NCBI RefSeq assembly: GCF_900101455.1
Contig: NZ_FMZJ01000006.1
Coordinates: 124,001 to 188,000, forward strand
DNA: 64,000 bases
DNA from: Sphingomonas sp. YR710
Lineage (GTDB): Bacteria; Pseudomonadota; Alphaproteobacteria; Sphingomonadales; Sphingomonadaceae
Reading direction: 5' to 3'
Shown here: positions 1-8,309 of the stretch, in pieces
Layout: every line of letters starts with the position of its first letter
Numbering within the stretch: the first letter of the stretch is position 1
The notes under the pieces: model-generated
Told to the model about the DNA's origin: nothing
The model's database searches: none
What the model saw: the letters and a program-made list of their open reading frames with translations, nothing else
Made by a program: the position numbers and the translations under genes

Positions 1-421
1 CCGCGAACTCGCCGGCGAAATTGCCGGCCGACGGCTTGAACAGCGTGTCCGCCGCGCCCAGCGTCAGCGCCCGGACCGTCGCGCTGGCCCCTTCTTCCGC
101 CGCCGACGAGACGATCAGGACGCGTGCACCATGGCTGGCGGCCAATATCTCCGGAAGCGCCGTCAGCCCGTCTTTACCCGGCATTTCGACATCGAGAACG
201 ATGATGTCGACACGGCGCCCATCCAGAAACTGCAGCGCCTGATCCACCGTTGCCACAGCACCGGCACATTCCAGCTCCGCCCGCGCCTCCAGGAGCCGCG
301 TGAGCACAGTGCGTGCGACAAGCGAATCGTCGACAATGAGCACGCGGATGGGAGATTGTCCTTCCCCCTCACGTACCCGGACAGTCGATCGCCTCGGGCT
401 CACCACCCGTTCCATTTGCAT
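1..421 (-). CDS. cheB: Chemotaxis response regulator / methylesterase CheB, receiver part (3' end outside window)
   Basis: Only the first 140 residues lie in the window. They form a CheY-like receiver at about residues 26-138, with the acidic pair D31-D32, phosphoacceptor D77 in the motif IVLDVEMPGKDG, a serine pair at S105-S106 and the conserved lysine K129 in LFKP. The C-terminal methylesterase domain would lie beyond the left edge. CheB removes methyl groups from chemoreceptors during adaptation when phosphorylated by CheA. The ATG chosen lies 4 bases after the cheY stop and gives about 25 residues before the receiver; a later start is possible. The identification as CheB rather than another receiver protein rests on gene order after cheA-W-Y and is therefore an inference. 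Confidence 0.8.
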   Translation of the reverse strand, partial: MQMERVVSPRRSTVRVREGEGQSPIRVLIVDDSLVARTVLTRLLEARAELECAGAVATVDQALQFLDGRRVDIIVLDVEMPGKDGLTALPEILAASHGARVLIVSSAAEEGASATVRALTLGAADTLFKPSAGNFAGEFA

Positions 422-425
422 CGGA

Positions 426-794
426 TCAGGCGACGCCGACGATCTGCAGCTTGCTTTCCAGCGTCTCGCGATCGAACGGCTTCATCACATATTCATCGGC
501 ACCGGCATCGATCGCGGCCCGAATATGCGCAACGCCATTTTCGGTCGTGCAGAAGACGACCTTCGGCCGTTGGCGGATCGCCGATTGCCCCAGCGCGCGC
601 AGAAACTCCATCCCACTCATCACCGGCATGTTCCAGTCGAGCAGGATCACATCGGGCGGAGTTCCCGCGTTACACCGATCGAGCGCTTCGCGGCCGTCGC
701 CGGCCTCCTCAACCGCAAATTTGAGCCCCTCCAATATGTGTCGCGCAACCTTGCGGATCACCTTTGAATCATCGACCACAAGGCAGGTTTTCAT
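426..794 (-). CDS. cheY: Chemotaxis response regulator CheY
   Basis: A single-domain receiver of 122 residues, the normal CheY length. It carries the acidic pair D8-D9, phosphoacceptor D53 in VILLDWNMPVMSGME, the threonine pair T83-T84 and K105 in YVMKPFD. Phosphorylated CheY from CheA acts on the flagellar switch, or serves as a phosphate sink where several CheY proteins exist. It lies between cheW (92 bases upstream) and cheB (4 bases downstream) on the same strand. The gap from cheW contains a CtrA-like site, so cheY-cheB may have its own promoter. Confidence 0.93.
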   Translation of the reverse strand: MKTCLVVDDSKVIRKVARHILEGLKFAVEEAGDGREALDRCNAGTPPDVILLDWNMPVMSGMEFLRALGQSAIRQRPKVVFCTTENGVAHIRAAIDAGADEYVMKPFDRETLESKLQIVGVA

Positions 795-847
795 GAGATT
801 CTCGCAACTACGCTGGAACAGATTTCAACCGGCTTAGCGACCATCGG

Positions 848-862
848 TTAGAACCACGTTAA
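848..862 (-). promoter_or_regulatory. Candidate CtrA-type site upstream of cheY
   Basis: On the plus strand the bases read TTAG-N7-TTAA, one mismatch from the CtrA consensus TTAA-N7-TTAA. The site sits 54 bases before the cheY start codon, in the 92-base gap between cheW and cheY. CtrA control of motility and chemotaxis genes is established in alphaproteobacteria; occupancy here is inference from a short degenerate motif. Confidence 0.35.
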
Positions 863-886
863 TGGCCCTGATGCGTAAGGCTGCCG

Positions 887-1321
887 CTATGCCGCAACGG
901 GCACCGCCCCGCCGATCAGCGCCGGCACGTTGATCAGGAGCAGCGGCTCGCCCTCATGTTCGAGCACGCCATCGATCATCCGTATCCAGCCGGGCGACAG
1001 CAGGGCGCGCGGCGGTGCGGGTTCGCCGACAACCGCGATCACATCCTCGACCTCATCCACAAGCAGCCCGTACAGATGACCGTCAAGGGTGACGATCACG
1101 GCATACATCAGGCCCGATCGATCACGCGCTCGGAGATCGAGCGCAACAGCGCTGTCGATCACGGTCAGCACCCGGCTGCGCAGGGCAAACAGGCCCAGGA
1201 CATGCGGCGCCGCGCACGGGACCGGCGTAACATCGTCGATCTCGACGACCGACTCGACGATTTCCGCGGGCAGCAATGCGCGTTCGCCGCCCAGTTCGAT
1301 CAGCAGATACAGGCCTTCCAT
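887..1321 (-). CDS. cheW: Chemotaxis scaffold protein CheW
   Basis: A 144-residue CheW-domain protein that couples chemoreceptors to CheA at the cytoplasmic face of the receptor array. It shows the two-barrel pattern with ALLPAEIVESVVEI, VLGLFALRSRVLTVIDSA and YGLLVDEVEDVIAV. I chose the ATG at 1321-1319 because it overlaps the cheA stop as TGATG, a typical coupled junction; an in-frame start 27 bases earlier would intrude into cheA. The protein seems unusual only in its short N-terminus. Confidence 0.92.
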   Translation of the reverse strand: MEGLYLLIELGGERALLPAEIVESVVEIDDVTPVPCAAPHVLGLFALRSRVLTVIDSAVALDLRARDRSGLMYAVIVTLDGHLYGLLVDEVEDVIAVVGEPAPPRALLSPGWIRMIDGVLEHEGEPLLLINVPALIGGAVPVAA

Positions 1322-3660
1322 CAGCCATTGCTCCTTCTGCTGCGGCACCGGCCCAGTTCGGCGAGCAATGCCGCACGATCATAACGCCACAAGCTGTCGG
1401 GCGCTGCGTCGGCAGCGTCCACGTCGCGACGCAGCCGCAATACCTTGCCATCGACGGCAGCGGCGTGGCTTTCCTCGGAGATGATTGTGACATCGGGCCG
1501 GATCGAACCGCCCCCGGTAAAGGCAACCGCATAACCGGCGCTTTCCACCAGCGGCGCCAGCACAAGCCGCGCCCAGGCGCTATCATCGGCCAACAGGCAA
1601 ACCGGCTGCCCCTGCTCGACTGGCTGCCAATCCAACGCCTGAGCGAAGATCCAGAAACTGTCGAGAAATTCGACGGGATGATCGTCGACGAGCATCACGC
1701 CCGCGACAAGGCCCTCGCTCGACGCCGGTTGCAGCCGGATCTCGAGCGGAAGGATATCGATAACGCTGCGGATCGCGTAAGCCAATTCGGTTTCGCCATC
1801 GTGCATCCGCAGGACGCGTACCCGATCACCCTCGATCGGCACGCCGCAGCTCATCAGTGGCAGCAAGCGTCCTTCATGCGACAGCCGCAGTCGCCCGGCA
1901 CTCTGGCACACCGCTGTCCCGTCGCAATCCTCGATCCGTTCGACCAGCGCCAGCGGCACGGCGCGTTCCACGCCATCCAGGTCGGCAAACAGCAGCACAG
2001 GCTCCCCCGCCGCGACAATATCACCGGAAACGATCTCCACCGCATCGCCATTCGCCTGCTTCCAGCCGATCCCCGCCCGCTCGGCGATCGCGGCGACATC
2101 GAGCAGCAGCATCGGGCGACTATTGTCGGGCAAGGTCGTGCCCCCATAAATCCCACAGGCCATCACGACCGGCGCCGCCGGCTTGACCACCAGTTCCTCA
2201 TGATCGTGGACGGCATCGACCGCCAGTGCATAGCGATTGCCGCCGGCCAGCTTGAGGACGACGAGATTCAACGGGCCATCGTGGTGCGTCGCGCCGATCA
2301 TGGTCGCCAGCGAAACCACCGCAAGCCGCACGTCGCGGATGAAGACGATCGGCGCCCCGCCCAGCGATGCGGTACGGACGGCCTCGCCCCCGGTCCGGAC
2401 GATCTCGTCGATCGCCGAGCGCGGGATCGCGAATTGCTGACCACCGCAGCTGACTGTGAGCGCGGGGATGATGGTGAGCGTCAGCGGAACCCGCATCGTC
2501 AAATGCAGCCCCTGCCCTGGCCGGCTATCGATATCGACATGGCCACCGATCCGGTCGACATTGGCGCGAACGACATCCATGCCGACGCCACGGCCCGAAA
2601 TCGCGGTAACGGCGTCGGCCGTCGACAGGCCCGGTTCGAAGATCAGTTGCAACTTGCGGTCATGGGTCAGCGCCGCGGCGGCGTGCGGCGTCAGCAGGCC
2701 GACGGCGAGCGCCTTTTCCACCAGCCGGTCGCCATCAATGCCGCGCCCGTCATCGATCACCTCGATGAGAATATGATTGCCCACCTGCCGTGCACTGACG
2801 TGCAGACGTCCGGCGAGCGGCTTGCCGACCAGCGCGCGCTGTTCGGGCATCTCGATGCCATGATCGATCGCGTTGCGGACGATATGGGTCAGCGGATCGC
2901 GGATCATCTCGATCATTTCGCGATCGAGCTCGACATCGCCGCCATCGATTTCAAGGACGACATGCTTGCCAAGATCGGCCGAGATGTCGCGCACCATGCG
3001 CGGCAGCGCCGTGAACAGATGTTCGATCCGGGCCATCCGCGTCCGCGTGATCGAATCGCGCATTTCGCCAATGCACAAGGACAAGCGCTCGAACGCGAGT
3101 TCGACCGGCGATGAGGCCCCCGAATCGCGCAATTTGCGCGCGACCTCGTTACGGGCCAGCACCATGTCCGAGACACCCGCCATCATGCGATCGAGCAGGT
3201 CAACCGGCAGACGAATGCTGCGCGCCACCGAACGCGGCACACTGGCCTGCACGTTGATCGCGGCGGCCTCGACATGCGCATCTTCGCTGGATTGCGCGTA
3301 TAGCGCGGCGATCAGGGTCTGATCCTCGCCATCGGGCAGCGGCCGCCCGCTTTCGATAGCATCGGTGAGTTCAGCGATGCGATCGATAATCGCGAGCACC
3401 GCCGTCACGACCTGCGCATCTGGCTGCCGCCGATCCGCGCGCAGATCGGCCAGCACATCCTCGGCAGCGTGGCTCAGCCGCTCAAGCCGCGGTAGATCGA
3501 GAAATCCGCAACTTCCCTTCACGGTATGAACGAAACGGAAAATCGCATCGAGCCGGAATCGATCGCCGGGGGCGGCTTCCCACGCCACGATTTCACCCGC
3601 CAGAGCCTGGAGCGTTTCCCGCGTTTCCGCGATAAAATCGCCCAGCAGATCATCCATCAT
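1321..3660 (-). CDS. cheA: Chemotaxis histidine kinase CheA with C-terminal receiver-like domain
   Basis: 779 residues. The N-terminal Hpt domain carries phosphorylated H45 in VHTVKGSCGFL. No clear P2 domain is seen. The dimerisation helix begins near IRLPVDLLDRMM (about residue 145). The ATPase domain has HIVRNAIDHGIE, DDGRGID and GRGVGMDVV. A CheW-like domain follows (about 400-535), then a second CheW-like stretch (about 545-665). Residues about 684-775 resemble a receiver: D692-D693 are present, but the phosphoacceptor position appears to be S728 and no matching lysine is evident. The kinase passes phosphate to CheY and CheB encoded downstream. The first of two adjacent ATG codons was taken as the start. 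Confidence 0.93.
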   Translation of the reverse strand: MMDDLLGDFIAETRETLQALAGEIVAWEAAPGDRFRLDAIFRFVHTVKGSCGFLDLPRLERLSHAAEDVLADLRADRRQPDAQVVTAVLAIIDRIAELTDAIESGRPLPDGEDQTLIAALYAQSSEDAHVEAAAINVQASVPRSVARSIRLPVDLLDRMMAGVSDMVLARNEVARKLRDSGASSPVELAFERLSLCIGEMRDSITRTRMARIEHLFTALPRMVRDISADLGKHVVLEIDGGDVELDREMIEMIRDPLTHIVRNAIDHGIEMPEQRALVGKPLAGRLHVSARQVGNHILIEVIDDGRGIDGDRLVEKALAVGLLTPHAAAALTHDRKLQLIFEPGLSTADAVTAISGRGVGMDVVRANVDRIGGHVDIDSRPGQGLHLTMRVPLTLTIIPALTVSCGGQQFAIPRSAIDEIVRTGGEAVRTASLGGAPIVFIRDVRLAVVSLATMIGATHHDGPLNLVVLKLAGGNRYALAVDAVHDHEELVVKPAAPVVMACGIYGGTTLPDNSRPMLLLDVAAIAERAGIGWKQANGDAVEIVSGDIVAAGEPVLLFADLDGVERAVPLALVERIEDCDGTAVCQSAGRLRLSHEGRLLPLMSCGVPIEGDRVRVLRMHDGETELAYAIRSVIDILPLEIRLQPASSEGLVAGVMLVDDHPVEFLDSFWIFAQALDWQPVEQGQPVCLLADDSAWARLVLAPLVESAGYAVAFTGGGSIRPDVTIISEESHAAAVDGKVLRLRRDVDAADAAPDSLWRYDRAALLAELGRCRSRRSNG

Positions 3661-3703
3661 CGACTATCCCGCGTCAGCTTGCAGGGCGTGATGGCAGGGT
3701 ATT

Positions 3704-3722
3704 GGTAAACAACAGGTTTACC
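3704..3722. promoter_or_regulatory. Perfect inverted repeat upstream of cheA
   Basis: GGTAAAC (3704-3710) and GTTTACC (3716-3722) form an exact 7-base inverted repeat with a 5-base spacer, 44 bases before the cheA start in the 82-base gap after chpT. The position suits an operator for cheA expression. No regulator is identified; the half-site only loosely resembles a CtrA half-site. Confidence 0.35.
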
Positions 3723-3742
3723 GAAAGTGGTCGGGTGGAAAT

Positions 3743-4372
3743 TTAACCTTGTGGCAGGTTGACGCCGATCATGAGCATGCCGGGCTCCGGCTCGGAAATC
3801 TGCACTTTTCCACCTGCTTCTGCGATCAGCAAGTGCACCAGCCAAGCCGCCGCAGCCCGCGGACTGATCAGATCGGCGTCGGCTTCGCCGAGCGCGGCAT
3901 TGCGAATCTCCGGATCGAGAATCAGCCGCGGCCCTTCGGCGCGAATTACGATTTCCGATCCCTCGGCTCCGATATCGAGCCGTCCGCCGCGGACGAGCGC
4001 ATCGCCTGCGATCAATGCGAGGTTCAGCAAAACCTTAATCGCATTCTTCGGCAAGGTCGGCTCGGCGACCATCCAGCCGAGTTGGATCTTGCCGCTTTCA
4101 TACAGGCCCTCGAGCACGGCTCGTGCATCGTCGGTGGCGACATGCTCACCGAAGCCACCCGCCGCGCCGAAAGCGAGGCGAAAGAATTTCAGCTTATTGG
4201 CCGAGGCTTTGGCACTATCCGCGAGCAATTCCATGCACTTCGCGCGCATTTCGGGATCGGTTTCGTCGGCAAGCAATTCGAGGCCATTGTTCAGCGCACC
4301 GATCGGCGACAGCATATCATGGCAGAGGCGTGAGCAGAGCAGACTTGCAAAATCGGCCGATCGACTCGCCAT
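3743..4372 (-). CDS. chpT: Histidine phosphotransferase ChpT
   Basis: About 209 residues with the start used here. The N-terminal four-helix part carries H18 in SRLCHDMLSPIGALNNG, the hallmark of ChpT, followed by a degenerate ATPase-like domain ending in PGMLMIGVNLP. In Caulobacter ChpT relays phosphate from CckA to CtrA and CpdR and so links cell cycle, motility and development; in sphingomonads the gene commonly sits beside cheA. An ATG 24 bases upstream (4396) is also possible. The next gene on this strand, cheA, starts 82 bases later. A CtrA-like motif lies about 110 bases upstream, which would fit feedback control. Confidence 0.85.
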   Translation of the reverse strand: MASRSADFASLLCSRLCHDMLSPIGALNNGLELLADETDPEMRAKCMELLADSAKASANKLKFFRLAFGAAGGFGEHVATDDARAVLEGLYESGKIQLGWMVAEPTLPKNAIKVLLNLALIAGDALVRGGRLDIGAEGSEIVIRAEGPRLILDPEIRNAALGEADADLISPRAAAAWLVHLLIAEAGGKVQISEPEPGMLMIGVNLPQG

Positions 4373-4482
4373 AAAACCTCGCATCCCCGAAACCAACGTG
4401 TCGACCGAACTCCTTGACGGCTGGCCGCCGCTTGCGCAACCCCGGCCGCGCCGCGCATCCGGCCCTCCTCGCGCCGAAATGG

Positions 4483-4497
4483 TTAACGAATGCTTAC
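4483..4497. promoter_or_regulatory. Candidate CtrA-type site upstream of chpT
   Basis: The plus strand reads TTAA-N7-TTAC, one mismatch from the CtrA consensus. It overlaps the stop codon of the M67 gene and lies 111 bases upstream of the chpT start. Since ChpT phosphorylates CtrA, a site here would suggest feedback. This is motif matching only. Confidence 0.35.
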
Positions 4498-4884
4498 AGG
4501 TGCGAACATATTTTCGACTTCGCCGCCGTCAATCGACCACCAGCAGCGTATCTCCCGGCCGGCGACGATCAGCCAGAAGCTGCCCGGATCGGCCATTTCC
4601 GCATCGCAGGCCGATGGCATAGCCCGCCCATTTGGGTGCGAGTGATAATGCCCGATCGGGCCTGCAGCCCCCGATCGGGCCGCGCGATAGGCTGCGATGA
4701 GTGCGGCGGGATCGATTTCGAATCTACACGCTGGCTCCGCGGCGACATTGCGGCACCGGCAAATCTGCGAGACCTGCGCTCCATGCCCCAGCAGTAGCCC
4801 GCAAACCTCGCGATCGGGCTCTTCGGCGGCATGGGCCCGGATTTCGTCGAGCAGCGCTCTTGATATCGCCAATTCCATTGCCAC
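4483..4884 (-). CDS. M67 family (JAB/MPN+) metallopeptidase
   Basis: 133 residues with the JAMM zinc motif: E26 in EVCGLLLG, then H81-S-H83-P, S91 and D94 in HSHPNGRAMPSACDAEMAD. This arrangement predicts an active zinc isopeptidase or protease fold. Bacterial members act on sulfur-carrier or ubiquitin-like tails in some pathways; the substrate here is unknown, as no such carrier lies beside it. The gene diverges from the RluD-type gene with only 12 bases between start codons, so each promoter must lie in the other coding region or further away. Confidence 0.85.
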   Translation of the reverse strand: MAMELAISRALLDEIRAHAAEEPDREVCGLLLGHGAQVSQICRCRNVAAEPACRFEIDPAALIAAYRAARSGAAGPIGHYHSHPNGRAMPSACDAEMADPGSFWLIVAGREIRCWWSIDGGEVENMFAPVSIR

Positions 4885-4896
4885 ATCCTTTGCCTG

Positions 4897-5853
4897 ATGA
4901 CCGGGGGTAAGTCGACATTGCGGGCAATCGTTCCGGCCGAAGCGCTGGGCTGGCGGCTCGATCGCGCGTTGGCGGTCGCGCTGCCGACCCTGTCACGCGA
5001 GCGGCTGAAGGCGTTGATTTCATCCGGTCAGGTGAGCGGCGGAAACGGCCAGCTCGCCCGCGATCCGGCGCAGAAGGTGAGTGGCGGCGCAGCGTTCGAC
5101 GTCATCGTCCCCGATCCGACCCCCGCTCATAACGAAGCGCAGGATATTCCGCTCATCGTCGCTTATGAGGACGAGCATCTGATCGTGATCGACAAGCCCG
5201 CAGGGCTCGTCGTGCATCCTGCCGCCGGCAATTACGATGGGACCCTCGTAAATGCCCTGCTTCACCATTGCCGCGGCAGCCTTTCGGGTATCGGTGGTGT
5301 CGAGCGGCCGGGCATCGTCCACCGCATCGACAAGGACACTTCGGGGCTGATGGTTGCCGCGAAAACCGATCCTGCGCATGTCGGGCTGGCCGCCTTATTT
5401 GCCCGGCACGATATCGACCGACGCTATCGGGCGATCGTGAACGGGTGGCCCAATCCGGCCGCGGGCTCTGTCGATGCGCCGCTGGCGCGGTCGTCGACCA
5501 ATCGGAAGAAGATCGCGATTGTCAGCGATGGCCGCGGGAAACGCGCCGTCACCCATTACCGCACGATTCAGAAGCTCTCCGGCGCGGCGCTGGTCGAATG
5601 CGCCCTGGAAACGGGGCGCACGCATCAGGTGCGGGTGCATATGGCATCGCTTGGCCATGCCCTGATCGGCGATCCCGTTTATGGCCGGCCAAAATCGGAA
5701 CATCGCGAAGTGCTTAACCGTTTGTCATTCGAACGGCAGGCATTGCACGCGGCGGAACTGGGTTTCATTCACCCGATCACAAGCAAGGCTTTACACTTCA
5801 GTAGCGAAATTCCACCCGATATGCAGCGATTGTTCAGCGAGCTTGTGATATAA
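4897..5853 (+). CDS. RluA/RluD family pseudouridine synthase
   Basis: 318 residues. An S4 RNA-binding domain spans about residues 18-75 (RLDRALAVALPTLSRERLKAL). The catalytic domain follows with D145 in VHRIDKDTSGLMVAAKT, the signature of the family, and GRTHQVRVHMASLGHALIGDPVYG near the C-terminus. By length and the S4 domain it is most like RluD, which modifies helix 69 of 23S rRNA, but the exact target cannot be settled from sequence alone. The start is the first ATG; no clear ribosome site precedes it, and a TTG a few codons later is an alternative. rpoH follows 70 bases downstream on the same strand. Confidence 0.9.
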   Translation: MTGGKSTLRAIVPAEALGWRLDRALAVALPTLSRERLKALISSGQVSGGNGQLARDPAQKVSGGAAFDVIVPDPTPAHNEAQDIPLIVAYEDEHLIVIDKPAGLVVHPAAGNYDGTLVNALLHHCRGSLSGIGGVERPGIVHRIDKDTSGLMVAAKTDPAHVGLAALFARHDIDRRYRAIVNGWPNPAAGSVDAPLARSSTNRKKIAIVSDGRGKRAVTHYRTIQKLSGAALVECALETGRTHQVRVHMASLGHALIGDPVYGRPKSEHREVLNRLSFERQALHAAELGFIHPITSKALHFSSEIPPDMQRLFSELVI

Positions 5854-5923
5854 ATGCAACGAATGACAGGGTTGGAAGCATCCGACTCGTTCATAGGTTT
5901 TTACCGCAGGGAGTATGATGATC

Positions 5924-6829
5924 ATGGCCAACGGAAAGAACGTCCCCGCGACGATCCCCGCGCTCGGCAGCGAGCAGGGTCTGAACCGTTACCTCGCCGA
6001 GATCCGTAAATTTCCTCTGCTCACCGCAGAGGAAGAATATATGCTGGCGAAGCGCTTCCACGAACATGGCGATCCCGAAGCCGCCGCCCGGCTGGTAACC
6101 TCGCACCTTCGGCTCGTCGCCAAGATCGCGATGGGCTATCGTGGCTATGGCCTGCCGACCAACGAGCTGATTTCCGAAGGAAATATCGGGCTGATGCAGG
6201 GCGTGAAGAAGTTCGAGCCCGATCGCGGATTCCGTCTCGCAACCTATGCGATGTGGTGGATCAAGGCTTCGATCCAGGAATATATCCTGCGGTCATGGAG
6301 CCTGGTTAAGATGGGCACCACCGCGGCCCAGAAGAAATTGTTCTTCAATCTGCGACGGATGAAGTCGAAGCTCGATGCGTTCGAGGACGGCGATCTGCGC
6401 CCAGAGGATCTTCACAAGATCGCGACCGACCTCGGCGTCACCGAGGCCGAGGTGACCAGCATGAACCGCCGCATGTCGATGGGCGGCGATACGTCGCTCA
6501 ACGTCGCCGTCCGCGAGGATGGCGAGGGCCAGTGGCAGGATTGGCTGGTCGACACCGATCCGCTGCAGGACGAACGGATCGCCGATATCGAGGAGCGCAG
6601 CGTTCGCCACAATATGCTCGAAGAGGCGATGAACGCGCTCAACGATCGCGAAAAGCATATTCTGGTCGAGCGCCGGCTGGTCGACGAACCCAAGACGCTC
6701 GAGGAACTCAGCCAGGTCTATGGCGTGAGCCGCGAGCGCGTCCGCCAGATCGAGGTCCGCGCGTTCGATAAATTGCAAAAGGCGATGATGCGGATCGCCG
6801 GCGAAAAGCGCCTGCTCCCCGCGATGTAA
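5924..6829 (+). CDS. rpoH: RNA polymerase heat-shock sigma factor RpoH (sigma-32)
   Basis: About 301 residues. Region 2 shows NELISEGNIGLMQGVKKFEP and ATYAMWWIKASIQEYILRSW; the RpoH box QKKLFFNLRRMK identifies sigma-32 rather than other sigma-70 proteins; region 4.2 ends with GVSRERVRQIEVRAFDKLQ. It directs transcription of chaperone and protease genes. ATG codons at 5915, 5918 and 5924 are in frame; AGGGAG at 5908-5913 is too close to the first, and family N-termini usually begin MA, so 5924 is preferred. A strong intrinsic terminator follows at once. Confidence 0.96.
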   Translation: MANGKNVPATIPALGSEQGLNRYLAEIRKFPLLTAEEEYMLAKRFHEHGDPEAAARLVTSHLRLVAKIAMGYRGYGLPTNELISEGNIGLMQGVKKFEPDRGFRLATYAMWWIKASIQEYILRSWSLVKMGTTAAQKKLFFNLRRMKSKLDAFEDGDLRPEDLHKIATDLGVTEAEVTSMNRRMSMGGDTSLNVAVREDGEGQWQDWLVDTDPLQDERIADIEERSVRHNMLEEAMNALNDREKHILVERRLVDEPKTLEELSQVYGVSRERVRQIEVRAFDKLQKAMMRIAGEKRLLPAM

Positions 6830-6834
6830 ACAGG

Positions 6835-6870
6835 AATTCCTCCCCGAGTTCGTCTCGGGGGGGAATTTTT
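6835..6870 (+). terminator. Intrinsic terminator after rpoH
   Basis: Six bases after the rpoH stop, AATTCCTCCCCGAG pairs with CTCGGGGGGGAATT across a 5-base loop (one bulged base) and is followed by a T run. The stem resembles one arm of the longer repeat at 17313-17444, so this terminator may derive from a repeat family. Confidence 0.85.
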
Positions 6871-6942
6871 ATGCCGCGTTGCCGTCTGCGTACGAACAGC
6901 TAATCTGAACAGCCTTCCCTCCAACTGTTCGAGCCAGCTGCA

Positions 6943-7851
6943 ATGTCCGATCCCGGCACGCCGACCTTCGATCAATTGCGCGTATTCTTGGCGATCGTCG
7001 AAACCGGCAGTTTCGCCGCCGCCGGCCGCCGGCTGAACCGCGCGACCTCCGTCATCAGCTACGGGATCGCCAATCTCGAAGCGCAACTCGGCGTCCAGCT
7101 CTTCGATCGGCAGGCGACCCGCAAGCCACGGCTCAGCGTCGCGGGTCAAGCGGTACTGGCGGAGGCACGCGCGGTGTCGCACGGCATCGACGGGCTGCGC
7201 TCCAAGGTAAAGGGGCTGCTTCAGGGGCTGGAAGCCGAAGTGCATCTGGCCGTCGACGTCATGTTGCCCTCCTCGCGGCTTTCGGGCGCGCTGAAAGCAT
7301 TCCAGGCCGCTTTTCCCACGGTAACCTTGCGGCTGCATGCCGAAGCAATCGGCGGCGTGCCGTGGATGGTGCTCGAGGGGCGCGCGGCGGTCGGCGTGGC
7401 CGGGCCGCTCGCGGCCGAGGTTGCGGGGCTCGAACGGATCGCGCTGGGCCGCGTCACGATGGTGCCGGTGGCGGCGCCCGATCATCCGCTCGCCCGTCTG
7501 CACCCGATTACGCCCGGCGTGGCCCGCGATCATCTCCAGCTCGTGCTCACCGATCGATCGCCGCTAACGGCGGGCCGCGATTTCAGGGTGTTGAGCCCGC
7601 GCACGTGGCGGCTCGCCGATCTCAGCGTGAAGCATGCGCTGCTCCGCGACGGGATCGGATGGGGCAATATGCCCAAGCCGATGGTGGCGGACGATCTCGC
7701 GTCCGGCCGGCTTGTCATGCTAGACGTGCCCGATCAGGCGGTGGCGGTATATGCGTTCGACGGCATCTATCGCAGCGACAGCCCGCCCGGACCGGCCGCG
7801 ACCTGGCTTCTCGCGCATTTCGCCGCGCAAGCCAACTATACAGAAATATAG
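6943..7851 (+). CDS. LysR-type transcriptional regulator
   Basis: 302 residues. The winged helix occupies about residues 8-67 (FDQLRVFLAIVETGSFAAAGRR and LEAQLGVQLFDR), followed by a substrate-binding domain with LAVDVMLPSSRLSGALKAFQ. LysR proteins usually bind a small effector and control a nearby gene. No divergent partner is present, since rpoH ends upstream, and the next gene encodes a small membrane protein, so its target may be elsewhere. The ATG gives the usual family N-terminus. Confidence 0.88.
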   Translation: MSDPGTPTFDQLRVFLAIVETGSFAAAGRRLNRATSVISYGIANLEAQLGVQLFDRQATRKPRLSVAGQAVLAEARAVSHGIDGLRSKVKGLLQGLEAEVHLAVDVMLPSSRLSGALKAFQAAFPTVTLRLHAEAIGGVPWMVLEGRAAVGVAGPLAAEVAGLERIALGRVTMVPVAAPDHPLARLHPITPGVARDHLQLVLTDRSPLTAGRDFRVLSPRTWRLADLSVKHALLRDGIGWGNMPKPMVADDLASGRLVMLDVPDQAVAVYAFDGIYRSDSPPGPAATWLLAHFAAQANYTEI

Positions 7852-7964
7852 AATAGTTAGATCGATATTATTCAGCTACCTGATCGACCCGCCCTGACGC
7901 ATTACAGCATCAGAGGCTGACGCAATCCAACCCGCGCCGACCTCCCAGCAGAGGAGTGAAGGTC

Positions 7965-8246
7965 ATGGCGTTCCAGCAATTCGATCATGTTCCGTCGATG
8001 GCACCAGTCAGCGTCCCGGCCCGTGCGGCTACCGCCGCGGCCCGAACTGCCGCCCCGGTGGCCCCCGCCAGCAATGGCTATGCAAGCTTGTTCACTAGCA
8101 TCGCGATCGGCGCGCTCGCGCTGTTCATGATCGGCTATGAAGTAACCGAGGCGATGGAATCGCTGGCGATCGGCCTGATCGCGGCGGATCTGGTGTTCCT
8201 GGCCGTGGCCGCCGGCTGGGCCGTGGTCAGCGACGGACGGCACTAA
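7965..8246 (+). CDS. Small two-helix membrane protein, unknown function
   Basis: 93 residues. A roughly 40-residue Ala/Pro-rich N-terminus precedes two hydrophobic segments, LFTSIAIGALALFMIGYEV and LIAADLVFLAVAAGWAVV, separated by a short loop, so a small inner-membrane hairpin is predicted. GAGGAG at 7951-7956 lies 8 bases before this ATG and supports it over the GTG at 7956. I do not recognise a family. It stands alone between a LysR gene and another small unknown gene. Confidence 0.6.
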   Translation: MAFQQFDHVPSMAPVSVPARAATAAARTAAPVAPASNGYASLFTSIAIGALALFMIGYEVTEAMESLAIGLIAADLVFLAVAAGWAVVSDGRH

Positions 8247-8309
8247 TCCGCGACCGGGCTTGATTCCGGCCCCGCCCGCCACCTACATAGGTGGCAGGAG
8301 GATTGCCCG

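Noticed and set aside
1276-3114. Long plus-strand frame opposite cheA
   Set aside because: It mirrors cheA in the antisense strand of GC-rich DNA, with high Arg/His/Asp and no family motif.
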